A DNA stretch of 64,000 nucleotides from Trema orientale (GCA_002914845.1 JXTC01000055.1:944162-1008161); one strand, 5' to 3'. Shown: positions 12,714 to 26,611, counted from the stretch's first letter. The notes: generated by a model not told the origin, from the letters alone. Numbers and translations are program-made.

Positions 12714-13112
12714 ATGTCCATGATGAGAAGGGTTCTGTGGAACAAGTTCAAATCCCCATTTACAGATACAGGTGAGTCTCAATCGATATCCTTGTAAAAA
12801 AAAAAATCATTTAATTTCCAACTAATTCTTTGATTAGTTTCGTATATTGAATCTATATATGTTCATACATAATGGCACATTCATTGAACTTCTTATCTCG
12901 TCGTTGAAATTATTGCCTTTTTTTGCTCGATGTTACTGCTTGTTAATTAGAATTTACCTGTTTTCTGTGTGATTATTAAATTTAAGGGGAAAAAAAAAAG
13001 AAAAGAAAAGGAGAAAGAGTCCATAATTTTGTACAAGCAATAATATGGATTTGATCACATGATATAGTACCCAGCTGATACTAAACGCATTTTCGGTAGT
13101 ATAGTTTGGTTC

Positions 13113-13143
<31 letters not shown>

Positions 13144-14324
13144 GGCTTTTGAAATATATGTTTGTTATTTTCATGTTCTCAGGCACATCATCACGCAAAG
13201 ACCGTGGTAATAATAGCCTGTCCAGCAAGTTAAGCGTCAATGAAGAGTACTCGAAAGCTTTCAGATCAAATTCGTATGAAGAAATGTGGGGAAGAGTTCA
13301 GGGACAATTAGGATTAACAACAAGCACTACTACTAGTAGTAGATTATCATCCTTGTTGTCATCGTCGTCATCGTCTTCTTCACCTTTCTACTTGGATTTC
13401 TCCGAATATTTACTTGAACCAAGAGAAGAAACACTAAAGAACATGATGGAGAGCTTAAATTTCCACCACCTTCTGATCGAATACTTCGATGCAAGCTTGC
13501 GAGCATGCCACATATGCGAACTGCTTCTGAGAAGCATCCATCAAACTCGCTCCGATTATCGAAAAATAAAAAAGGTGATTAAGATCAGCAAAAGGGTACT
13601 AATACTCCATGATTGTAGTAGTAATATTGAAGACCATACTGACCAATATTATTGCCGAGCTATATTCAGAGAGCTCACTTCAATTGCATTGCTCAGAAAT
13701 CCTCTGACAATTATAAGCCCTCTTCAATACCGCGACATTCGAGAAAGCTACTTGGTTTTGCTCCATAAATTAACATCCAAACAGAAGAAGATCAAGAGGA
13801 GAGAAAAGCTGAGAAAAATATGCAAGAAAGTTGGAGGAGTTGGCCTCGTGATATCTCATAGTTTGCTCTTGGTTGCCTTGTTAGTCTTCGCGTTGCATGG
13901 CGTTTTTGGCCTCGTGGCGGCTCCGGCTGTAATGGGTTGTTCTTCAGTTTACTTGGGCAAGAGGAAAAAATTGGCTTCAGCGGCTCGGAAAAGGGTCGGG
14001 TCGGGTAGGGTGACTGGAGGTGGGCTTAGTGAGCAGCTTGATGTGGCGGCAAAAGGGGTTTTCATACTGATCAATGATTTCGATACCATGAGTCAGATGG
14101 TGAGAAGGTTACAAAACGAGGTGGAGCACCGGAAATCCGTGGCTGGGATTTGTGTGAGGAATAAGAAGTTTGAGCTATTGAGGGAGGTTGTGAGGGAGTT
14201 TCATGAACAGGATTCTAGCTTTGTGGAGCAACTAGAAGAGCTTGAAGGGCATATTCACCTTTGCTTACTTACAATAAACAGATCTAGAAGGCTAGTAGTT
14301 CAGGAGATTATAGCTAGCCAATAA
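12714..14324 (+). CDS. UPF0496 (DUF677, At14a-like) membrane-associated protein
   Basis: Two exons: 12714-12771 (MSMMRRVLWNKF start, donor GTGAGT) and 13183-14324 (acceptor after 'tgttctcag'), phase 1 junction, 399 residues. The layout matches plant UPF0496 proteins such as the At3g19330 type: a conserved N-terminal segment (NEEYSKAFRSNSYEEMW), a poly-Ser linker at about residues 73-86, a helical domain, then a double hydrophobic segment at about 236-271 (VGLVISHSLLLVALLV, then LVAAPAVMG), and a C-terminal coiled-coil-like region. The family is related to integrin-like At14a; biochemical function is not established. A poly-T tract lies just before the intron acceptor. A possible AATAAA polyadenylation signal is at 14376. 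Family call is firm, function unknown. Confidence 0.9.
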
Positions 14325-15173
14325 TGAGACAAGCTCAATGGACTTTCTTGTGCCCAAAAAGGGTATATGACTAGGAATAAACTTTCGTGGAATTGTTTGG
14401 GGAAATTACAAGAGAAATGGGAATGAAATTCTCATGCAAATAAGCTTTATGGTGGAATAATTCTCTCTGTTTATGTTCATATTGATCATAAATATAGTTC
14501 TTCACCATCCTGATTCACAAGGCATCGTGCGAGGAAGGGTCTCGCAAGTCGATAACATGCTGAAATTCTTTGTTTTTGTTTTTCGTTAAAGTTAATAATA
14601 CAGAACTCTGCTTCATCAATGACATATGATGAAGTTATTTCATTTGGTACTATTTTATACAACATTTTAATGACATTCTTGAACTCGGGTCATACATGCA
14701 TTAAGCACCCTTCTCCTAGAAAAATTTTGTTTCGGCTTGTTGACATTGAATCTTGGAAACTATATCATGCATTGTTTACATGGACAAAAGTTAACGTATA
14801 CACGAATAATACTTTTGCATAATCGTTACACAGCCGAAGTTTCGTAAGACAACCAGAAATTACAGTAATTATAAAAGGAGGAAAAAAAATAAAAAACGGG
14901 TTTTATTTTGAGGAAGAAATAGCCAATTGGAACAAGAAAGTAAGAGGCAGAGGCTAGAAAATTAGAATAAATAACATTCAAGAAAACACGATACAAACTT
15001 CAAGTCATTATTTGATTAATTTATTAATACAAAAATGATTATTTCGAGAACCAAAAAAAAAAAAAAAAAAGCCCTTTAGGCCCAAACAGAAAATGACAAA
15101 ATTTATGGGTTTTTTATTGGGTGCCAAAATTCTAAACAATCAAGGCACAAAGCTGAAAAGAGATTTTGCAGAG
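14325..15173. other. 3' flanks between two convergent genes
   Basis: Holds the 3' regions of the UPF0496 gene (plus) and ABITRAM (minus). From about 14825 rightward the sequence recurs at 22045 and 29930, marking the left edge of the triplicated unit. The 67-codon frame at 14619-14822 shows no family resemblance. Confidence 0.6.
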
Positions 15174-17540
15174 TCAAGAAATTTCCCTTAGTTTTTTATA
15201 CTCCTCCGAACCCAGTAAAGAATCCTTGACCTTGAGCCAATCTGCTGGTTTTGGCATGATAATGGCTATGTAGCCTTCTCTACTTGCCTGTAAAGACGCA
15301 AAAGAAGAGCAGGGATACATATTAATGACAAGCAACTGATGCAAAGCTTGAAATGGCAGCAATTATTACAACTGAAATAATGTTAAAGAACAGACATTAG
15401 ATTAAAGATAAAAGCCTCAAATTGTTTTCAATGGGAGGATCCAAGCATGAAAATAAAGGACTAATACTTCCACAATCTTTCAATCACTTATAACAGTAAG
15501 TTAATTATTAGAAATCCAAAGCCTCAACCATTACCAGAAAAGCTACCGTAACAGCAAATGACACAATAGCAGCGACCACAGTTTTTACCTATTGCATCAG
15601 CAGTATCATATCACAGTTTTCAATTCTCCGAAACGAAAATATCCAGTACTGTTGGCTATCCAAGGATCCTCACAAACTCCAGAAGAGAGAAACTACTTAA
15701 CAGAACTAGCATATGGCTCATATGATTCCATTAAAATCTCAACACCACAGACGGATTAGTGTATTTAGAAATTCTCAATCACAAGACGCTGTCATCAGAA
15801 CAATAGTCAGAATTTTGCTTGATTCTAATAGGAAATGAAAGAAATCCAAATCCTCCTTTAAATCTCACTTCCGGTATAATATATAAGAGGAAAGTTTTAA
15901 CTCAAGAGTGTTAGCCTACCAAATATCTTTCTAAATGTTTCAAACATATCTTCCTCCAGGGCCCCAACCAGCATATCTATCTTTTTTTTTTTTTTCTAGT
16001 CAGTCCAATCCTTAATTACTAACTAGCATGAAATATGAAGAAGAAAACAGAGATGAAAAAGTTTCCCATAACCAACTAAACATACCACTCATAAGCACAG
16101 AAACTGGAACAGAAACTTATACTGATCGTATGCAAGACATGGTCAATTATACTCCTTTCAAAAAGTAACACAGGACAAAAAGTTATATTCCTTTCCTTTA
16201 AGCAGATGATAAGTCTCTAGCTATTATGATAGTTAAACATGATCAATTAGCACTAGAGCTATAGCAACAAAAAAAAAAAAAAAAAAAAAAAAATCGTCAC
16301 ATATCAAGAATTGTTAATAAGATTAATCAACGATAAGATATTTAACACAGGCAAGACCAAAATACCAAGAACTAGTTGAATAACGCTCTGCAGCAAGCAG
16401 AAAACTTCAAAAGCAGAATGATCTGGTGATCCAGACTGCAAAAGAATTATTCCCTTTCATATGAATAGTTTCAAATTAACTATACAAGTGGTTCTATTAC
16501 AGGGGAATTAAATTGTAAGAGTACTTAAGTGAATCATTACCGATGAATTAAGCAATTCTGGCTGGTTGATTAATCTGTCATTCACTTCCAATAGCGAGCC
16601 TTTCACGCAACACCTGCCAAAACTCACCACCACTTTCATGTTAATCTATGAAAACAAGTAGAAGAAACAAAACCAACAAAAATTGGGGAATAATAATATA
16701 GGAAAAAGCTTCTACCTCACAATGTAAGAGGCGTCCTTGGTGCAAACTCTACAGAGAGCCGAATTCGACTCGAATAACTGCGCATTCTGCATAACATTGA
16801 TTTTTAACAATTAATAAACAGTGCCCTTTTCCTCATCGCCAAAATTGACAATAAATTTATGACCAGTAATGCAAAATCAGTCTATCACAAGCTTGGTTAG
16901 AGTACCTTCTTGCGCTTTCCGGTGACTTTCATCTCACTGCGATTAGATTTCCCAACATTGAAATCAACGGCCGTGATACCTCCTTCTTCCTTGAAAGCCA
17001 CATGCGTGGGAGCCAAACCGATCACACACAATCTTTTTTTTTTTTTAAATAAATTTTATAACATCAGACAAAAATCAATTAAACTTTACCGGTGAAAGAC
17101 AATATTTTACGGTATTTAAGGAGGGGAAAAAAAAAAAAGAAAAAAAAGGGGAGTTACCCATTGGCGTGGCGATAAACGTACTGATCGTGTCCTGGTTTCA
17201 TAAAATCTGGGGAAAAAAATAATAATAATAATAATAAAAATAAAGAAAGGAAAGAAGGTTTAGGGTTTAAAAGGAGTGGAGTGATTTTGGGTTGGTATTT
17301 AAAACAAAACTGACCTGGAGCGAAATAAGAAACAAAGTTGGATTGAACAGCGGATGGAGGAGTGAGGGGAAGGTCGTTAATATCAGGTAGCAGAAGCTTC
17401 TTTAGGTCCTCTTCTTCTTCTCCTTCTTCTTCTTCTTCTTTTTCTTCTTCTTCTTCTTCCGGGTGGTTAGTTGAATGGGTATGTTGGGTTTGCTCTGTGG
17501 TTTCTGAAGAGTGAGCTTCGTCGGCGATTTGGTCCGTCAT
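15174..17540 (-). CDS. ABITRAM: ABITRAM (FAM206A/Simiate) homologue
   Basis: Conserved eukaryotic protein with a fold related to glycine-cleavage H-protein/lipoyl domains; the animal protein is reported as an actin-binding transcription modulator, but the plant role is unclear. Six exons: 17540-17315, 17206-17158, 17032-16906, 16786-16716, 16613-16541 and 15287-15174; phases agree throughout and give 219 residues. The N-terminus is acidic (Glu run about 28-44). The conserved core begins at YVYRHANGLCVIGLAPTHVA and includes ITAVDFNVGKSNRSEMKVTG, CVKGSLLEVN and, in the last exon, EGYIAIIMPKPADWLKVK. That matches the human EGYIAVVLPK-type end of the family. Intron 5 is long (1.25 kb) and contains two exon-like segments (see findings). 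Partial copies of the 3' end occur at 22 kb and 30-32 kb. Confidence 0.92.
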
Positions 17541-17560
17541 CCTAGTACAATATTATCTAC

Positions 17561-19571
17561 CGGAACTAAACTAAACCAAACTACCCAAGTACCTACTTAC
17601 TCAGTTGCAACTTACACTTTAGCCCCCACTGCCCTTTTGTAATCCTAGTCCTAAAACCCATCGTCGGACTCGACTCGGGGCCGGAAACAGATTGAGGTTT
17701 TGCTAGAAGCTATAAACGAGAAACGACGTATCGTCTTTATCCCCCCAAACGACAACTTGTTTATTGTCGTGGTGGATTGTTTTCTTCTTTGGAATAAATA
17801 TCAAAAGAAAAAAAAAACAAAACAAAACTCACATCTTTTCATTAATATCAAGTAAACCATTCTATTTATGTTTTATCAAATTTCACTGGATCTACATATA
17901 TAGTCAAATTTTGAATTAAAATTGTTGGAAACAAATATTTTTAACTTTTGAAATCATATAACAGAATTCAAAAAAAGAATTTTTGTGTATTTAAAGCTGT
18001 TATTGTTGGATTTCGAAGATATTATAAATCATTTTTTGGTCTAGATGGTTGTTTTCTGACTATTTCTGAGAATACCAATAGACAATTTTAAAGAATAAAG
18101 ACGTCTGCAATAATTTTAAACTTAAATATGACTATATATGTGAATTTAATGAGATTTGATAGAAAAACATAAATTGAATATTTTATTTGATATTAGTCAA
18201 ATTTTAAACTTTAATTTAACTGTATATATGAATTTGGTAAGATTTGATAGAAAAATACAAATAAAATGTTTTATTTGACATTAGTAAAAAAGTTGTGAGA
18301 TTTTATGATAAAAGGCTAAAAGTGGTAGGTTTTTTTTGATATTATCCCTTTCTCCCTTTTTTTCTTCCCTTTAAATCCTATTTTTAGTTTTGAATATTCT
18401 AAGTCTTATTTTAGCCTGTGACTTTCAACATTTTCTAACTTTAGCCCATAAATTATATTTTTATTTCTCAGTTTACATCATAAACCTTCAAATGTCATAC
18501 TTTCCTATGTTGAACTAAGTTTTCCTCCCTCAATTTTGATCCATAATTTATAACATGGTAGTTTGAATTGAAATAAAAGGTTCAAGGACCAAACAAAGAT
18601 CAAATCTAACACATTTCAAAAGTCAAACTAAAATTAGATATTTTTTTTCACTAGATTTGTGTTTTTTTCGTGGATCTTCATTTTTGTGTAACTTTTCTCC
18701 GTTCCTTCCGATGTTCCTAAAAAATTGTAGTTAACTTTGTATATTGTCATTGTGACTATGAAATGTGTTATACACTACAATGTATCTGACGCCGTTTATT
18801 AAGAAAAAAACGACATATTTTTATGGTCTACAATTTCTCTGTCGTTAAGTGGTAAACGACCATATCTTTTGTTTTCAAACATTTTTGTCCTTTTATATTA
18901 AAAGAACACGCTCAAAAAAGGGAGATAAAAAAAAGTTATGTTGGTTAATTTATAGCGTTCATAATTTATCTGTCATTTCTCGCTCACATTTTTCTGTGGT
19001 TCAGAACTAGATAAACGACATGGCATTGGTATTCCTGGACTTTTTACCTAAGATGGCAACACATGTCGTTTTTACTATATAGGCGTTAATGTCGTTTGTT
19101 GTTAAAATTAGCGACCGAAACCCAAACTCCTCATTCAGCTGAGACCCCGGGGCAAGTATACATCTGAGGGCACTAGATACCTCAAGCGGCCCTCAGGCAA
19201 AATTAGTTTGCGACTTTTTTAGTTACTCTCTCCTTAATTTGTGGTCGGGTGAATCTAAATATATACAAGAAATTTAGTAAATCAAGGAAATAGAACAAAA
19301 CAAAAACTGGAAGTCTGAAATTCCTTTTAAATTTAATAAATCAACTAAAAATTTGAATTGCCAAGTAGATCACCTATGAAAATATATCTCATTACATTAT
19401 GAATGCTTATGCTTATCCAAACTACGCCCATCTTATTACCGTTTACTTTAACGGAAACAAAGTGAACAACTGGTGATATTGCACACAAACTCAAACTTGT
19501 ACCTCAGGTATTCTTATTCTTTTCCTACCCCTTTTAAGGATAAATAACCAAAAAAAATCACCTACAGCTAG
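17561..19571. other. ABITRAM upstream region and duplicated spacer
   Basis: 17561-18400 is the ABITRAM upstream region with no other gene. 18400-19571 is a spacer repeated at 32100-33675. Both copies contain many 'aaacgac' motifs around 18780-19090 / 32830-33080, which look like subterminal repeats of an old DNA transposon; I could not define both ends. Confidence 0.65.
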
Positions 19572-20648
19572 CTAATTAACCACCTTACAGTCGAGTCTGA
19601 TTTCTTGGCCACCGTTGATGCTACTCATCTTGATCATGGACTCGACGAANNNNNNNNNNNNNNNNNNNNNNNNNNNNNNNNNNNNNNNNNNNNNNNNNNN
19701 NNNNNNNNNNNNNNNNNNNNNNNNNNNNNNNNNNNNNNNNNNNNNNNNNNNNNNNNNNNNNNNNNNNNNNNNNNNNNNNNNNNNNNNNNNNNNNNNNNNN
19801 NNNNNNNNNNNNNNNNNNNNNNNNNNNNNNNNNNNNNNNNNNNNNNNNNNNNNNNNNNNNNNNNNNNNNNNNNNNNNNNNNNNNNNNNNNNNNNNNNNNN
19901 NNATTGCGTCAGTTAAGAAAGTTATGTACTATTAGTACTACGATCTGAATGGAACAGTTCATAATAAAAAATCTACAACTACATCATCAATATTGTTATA
20001 TCATGACCATATTATATATTCGGATCACTCTTTGTTTTGTTTCCCCCTAAATCTCGTTAGTTAATTTTTACGTTATTATTAAACCTTTGGCCTGCTGTAT
20101 AGTAATTAGTTACCAGAGCAACAGCATCACGAGATGCAAGGGCTAATATATCAGCACAAGAAACAATGCCGGGACACAAAGCTTCTACGGCTTTCTTTGC
20201 GTTGTCGATAACATAAAATGCATGCAACGAAATGTTAGGAGGTCCATCTTTCTCGGCTTTGTTCTTTCCCTTTGATTCCAGCAAGACCGAACCATCGCAA
20301 CCCTTTAACACAAAACCAAAGATAGTTAGGAAAATATATACTCTGGTAGGTAGTACTAAAATAAGTTATTCACCACTAATCGAAAAGTATCATGTGTACA
20401 TAAAAATTAAGAAAGGATCAGCAAAAAGGATAAAAATTTACTCTGATGAAGCAATCGTGAAAATGCATGCGAAGCAGAGCAGCAGGAACTGTTTTGTCAT
20501 TTAAGATTGCTTTCTTTACAGCGCTCTTAACAGCATACTCTAGATGCGGACACGTGTTGTCGTAGTGGTTCAAACTCAGTGAAGTGACACAGTAAGAAAT
20601 TGAAAGCATGACAAGCGCAGAAACTAGAGAATAAGCTATGGTTGCCAT
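19572..20648 (-). CDS. PER64: Class III peroxidase A (PRX64-like), interrupted by an assembly gap
   Basis: Secreted heme peroxidase of the plant class III family. Exon 1 20648-20442 (signal peptide, then LRMHFHDCFIR with the distal Arg/His), exon 2 20302-20114 ([31 protein letters not shown]) and the end of exon 4 up to the stop at 19572-19574 (FVESMIKMSSINGGQEIRL) are present; phases match copy C. Exon 3 and most of exon 4, including the proximal His, fall in the N run 19650-19902. By comparison with copy C the missing DNA should be about 650 bp, not 253. No inactivating change is visible in what can be read, so this may be a functional gene. Sister copies: remnant B (23379-28205) and intact C (33676-35147). 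Confidence 0.88.
19650..19902. other. Assembly gap (253 N) in peroxidase A
   Basis: The flanks 'ctcgacgaa' (left) and 'attgcgtcag' (right) occur 651 bp apart in peroxidase C (33753 and 34405), so the gap is probably longer than drawn. Confidence 0.95.
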
Positions 20649-20743
20649 GGTTTAGGAAGTTTGTTTTGCTTAGTCTATAGCTACTAATTTGTGCTATGTT
20701 ACTTCTTTGTTTAAATGTGAGAAGCAGTTTGAAAGGAGAGTAA

Positions 20744-20751
20744 CATATATA
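20744..20751 (-). promoter_or_regulatory. TATA box of peroxidase A
   Basis: Minus-strand TATATATG about 96 bp upstream of the ATG at 20648. The position is conserved in copies B (28318-28325, TATAAATA) and C (35248-35255). Confidence 0.65.
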
Positions 20752-20920
20752 GCAGAGAATTGTCAGAGATAAGAGAGACTTGGAGTCGTTATAAAAGATG
20801 TGGTTGTTAATAAATTTGGTGATCAAGAACCCACCACCATGTTAGTGGAGTAGTATTCTTAAAGCAATGCTCATAAACGAACAAGGTCCAGACCAGTCGT
20901 ATTGTTTCCTCACTCGTCGT
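20752..20920 (-). promoter_or_regulatory. Conserved proximal promoter block of peroxidase A
   Basis: Shared with 28326-28480 and 35256-35430. Contains the dyad GACTTGGAGTC, a 'gtggttgtta' element (minus TAACAACCAC, MYB-like) and 'aacccaccacc' (AC-element-like). Conservation is seen; factor binding is inferred. Confidence 0.6.
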
Positions 20921-21044
20921 TTTTAACGTGTTATGATGGTACTAAAAATAATAATTTACTTCTTTTTTCTCTCCTTTGTTTTGTTTTGTTTTTTTTTTTT
21001 CTTCCTGGTTGGCTTACAAAACTTCAGCTCCGAAATGAACAATA

Positions 21045-21445
21045 CCAAATTAGTTCGGGTAAGGGTAAGTTATATCTTACGCATTTTTCCTAACGACATT
21101 AATAGAACTCCCAACAAGCGTTTCTAGCTACGAGTAGACAAAGATTAGACAAGGAAAGTCCGGTACAAAAGCTATAATCATTTGTCAATTAGTTATCTAA
21201 TTCATGGGCTGTTGATAAAGACACGAGGAAAGCCGTCGAATTTTGGAAACTCTTAAAATAATGCTTAAACTAAGCAAAGAGACCTTTATTCTATCCGCCA
21301 ACCATATAAACTTTATTTATTTAATTTTTCTTTTACGTTTGTGGGGTCACTTTGTTAATCTGATGAGAGGCCAAATATTGTGCTTAATTTTTAAGCAGCC
21401 CTAAAGCCATTCTTCCATTTAGCAAAAGGTTCTTACTCGAAATTC
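21045..21445. repeat. Inverted copy of the distal peroxidase upstream region
   Basis: This block is the reverse complement of upstream DNA at about 28800-28885 plus 29510-29830 (copy B) and about 35990-36350 (copy C). Examples are 'tggttggcggata', 'cttagtttaagcattatttt' and 'ctttatcaacag', which appear inverted here. Copy A therefore carries a roughly 400-bp inversion relative to B and C. Confidence 0.8.
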
Positions 21446-22044
21446 CCCTGCATTGCTATAATCGATAAATCTATTTCGATATGTTATCGCTTTCTAAAAT
21501 CGTTCTTCATTACCTACTACCTTATACTATTAATTTACTCAACCCCTTATGCTCATGTGATATTGTGCGAGCATATTAAATAATGCCACCCAGTTGAAGT
21601 TCTGTATCACTAATTGAACATGTAGCATGTGGATTTGTTGTCTTGGTGATAGAACTAATAGCAATCAATTTAGAGGAAATTAAGCGGTGCACCATACTTT
21701 TTGAATTTAAAGTTTGATAATCGTAACTTGGTCTTAAAAAAAAAATGCTATAGATACTCCTATATAATTATAATATCGGATCGCCAAAAATTTCAAAATA
21801 AAAAAAAAAAAGAAAAATTTTTGCAGGCGANTTTATGTTATGACTTTTCAGAATAAATGAATTGGTTCTTGGTTCGTTCCGCTATCCTACCGAAGAGTAC
21901 TCTGTTTTTGATAAGGATGAGTTCGGTTAATGTCAAAACAGAGAATTTGTCTCAAGTCGTCATCCTCTTATTTAACAAAACAAATCATGTTACATGACGA
22001 ATATACCACTTATATAGTGTTTTACTATGAAAAATGTCAAAAAA

Positions 22045-23378
22045 CACTAAATAAAAGGTTTTATTTTTAAGGAAGCATTAGCGATAGGCCTTAGAAACAA
22101 CAGGTAAGAGGCAGTGGATGCATATAAATAAAGTCCAAGGATATGCGATACAAACTTAACACTTAAGCCACAATTATTGACCTTGAGACAATCTGTTGGT
22201 TTTGGCATGATAATGGCTTTATAGCCTTCTCTACTTGCCTGGAAAGAAGCATAAGACAAAGCAGCGATACATATCAATGACAAGCAACTAATGCAAGCAT
22301 AAAATGGCAGCAATTGTTTAAATCGAAAACGGCCATTTTCGGACAATGGTAAAGAACAGACGTTACAGTTAAGATATAAGTCTTAAGTTGTTTCCAAGGG
22401 GAAGTTCCAAGCATGGAAATAAAGAATAGTATCACAATCTTTCAATCACTTAAATTAAACTGTGAGGTTTCGTTTGGTATGCAGGATAGGATAGGATAAG
22501 ATTGAACTATTTTAAAGGATTGGATTGGATTAGATAGGATATGATAAGATGGAATTATAGTCCAATCCTATCCCATGTTTAGTGTGCTACTTTTTGTTAG
22601 GATAGGTGTGTTTCATAGTTTTAGGTAAATTAGAAATTTTGAGGTTTGATTATTTAGAAAAATACCACTTTTAAAAATTAATTTAGAAAAATACCATTTT
22701 TTAGAAATCAATTTTGTAAAAATATCATTTTTAAAAACTTATTTATAAAATACCATTTTTTTTAAAAATATTTTGAAAAATAACACTTTTAAAAAATATT
22801 TTGAAAATATCACTTTTAAAACTTATTTTTGAAAAAGGCATTTTTTTTAAAATTATTTGCAAAAATACTATTTATAAAAAATATTTTGAAAAATACCATT
22901 TCTGGTTTTACTACTTTTAAAAGTTAATTTCGAAAGTATCATTTATTACTACTTCAAAAACAATCTATTATTTTTAATCAAATTCATAATCCCTCCCAAT
23001 CCCAAATTCTCAAGAGGATAAGATTATCCCCTTCTAAGGAGATTATTTTTGGAGTGGATTATTTTAATCCAATCCAATCCATCTCATATGCATGTACCAA
23101 ACATGGGATTAATTTAATCCAATTCAATCCCATCCTTATCCTGCATTCCAAACGTGGCCTAAGGTAATTATTAGAAACCCAAATCGTCAAGCCATAACCA
23201 CAAAAGTTATGGCAATAGCATGAAGTTAAATATATATATATCAAAGTTTTCAGTTCTCATAAACGATAATTTCCAATACTGTTGGCCATCTAAGGATCGT
23301 CACAAACTCCAGAAGAGAGAAACTATTTAACAGAACTAGGCAACTAGCATATGGCTCATATGATTCTGGTAATTGTCT
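22045..23378 (-). pseudogene. ABITRAM 3'-end fragment (unit 2)
   Basis: Corresponds to 14890-15720 of the real gene: 3' flank, last exon and part of intron 5. The last-exon copy near 22165-22240 still reads ASREGYKAIIMPKPTDCLKVN, with substitutions (Ile to Lys, Ala to Thr, Trp to Cys), then diverges without the normal end. It lacks upstream exons and is split by the MITE at 22466-23159. The right edge joins directly to peroxidase exon 3. Confidence 0.85.
22466..23159. mobile_element. Tourist-like (PIF/Harbinger-type) MITE
   Basis: The left end GGTTTCGTTTGGTATGCAGG and the right end, as reverse complement GGCCACGTTTGGAATGCAGG, form TIRs of about 35 bp. Flanks are TGA (22463-22465) and TAA (23160-23162), fitting a 3-bp TAA duplication with one change. 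The paralogous site at about 15499-15503 ('cagtaagttaatt') is empty. The interior (22640-22935) is a degenerate array of 'aaaaataccatttttaaaa'-type units. No coding capacity. Confidence 0.85.
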
Positions 23379-23810
23379 TTTAGAGAAAGGCCTTGTTAAG
23401 CAAAGTTTTGTTGGAGTTGAGAGATGTTAAAAGTGGGAGTTGGTAATTGTCTCGTCTCAATTGCCTTAGATATTCTCCCATCTTTACGTCCCTTTGGCAC
23501 CTCCCAACTGGGAACCGCAGACTATAATCCAAACATCATACCAAAAAGTGATACTGCGTCAGTTAGGAAAGTTATGTACCACTTCCACTAGTACTACAAT
23601 CTAAATGGAACAGTTTAGAATAAAAAATCTACATCTACATCATCAATAATATTGTTACATCATTAGTACGACCATATTAGATATTCAGAAATATAGTTAT
23701 ATCATTAGTATGACCATATTATATATTCAGATCACAGTTTCCTCTCTTTTTAATCTCGTCAATTAATTTTACCATAATGTTAAACTTTTGGGATGCTAAA
23801 TAGTAAATTA

Positions 23811-26329
<2,519 letters not shown>

Positions 26330-26427
26330 AGGAGGCCCATCTTTCTCCGCCTTGTTCTTTCCCTTTGATTCCAGCGAGACCGAACCATCACAACCCTTAA
26401 CGCAGAGCCCAATAAGAATTAAAATAA

Positions 26428-26611
26428 GAGCAATGCTATAGAGCACCAGTGGTGCCCAGCACCACAATGACATGTCTGTCTATCACTGGATGATTTAATT
26501 AATAAACTGGATCCCACATGGGCCTCACCTGAATTATAATTATGATTAACCAGTGACAGACTGACACATCATTGTGGTACTGGGCACCACTGGTGCCCCA
26601 TAGCATTATTC
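26428..26611. mobile_element. Mutator-like MITE (184 bp) in peroxidase B intron 1
   Basis: TIRs of about 60 bp (GAGCAATGCTATAGAGCACC at left; GAATAATGCTATGGGGCACC at right read in reverse complement). Flanked by perfect 9-bp TTAAAATAA direct repeats at 26419-26427 and 26612-26620, the Mutator-superfamily hallmark. No coding capacity. Confidence 0.9.

Noticed and set aside
13149-13182. Upstream extension of the UPF0496 frame (MKYMFVIFMFS)
   Set aside because: It lies in the intron; a better exon 1 at 12714-12771 with proper GT-AG signals and phase supplies the N-terminus.
18774-19100. CACTA transposon (starts 'cactacaatg', many 'aaacgac' repeats)
   Set aside because: No matching right terminus ending in TAGTG and no 3-bp duplication could be located, so the boundaries are unsupported.
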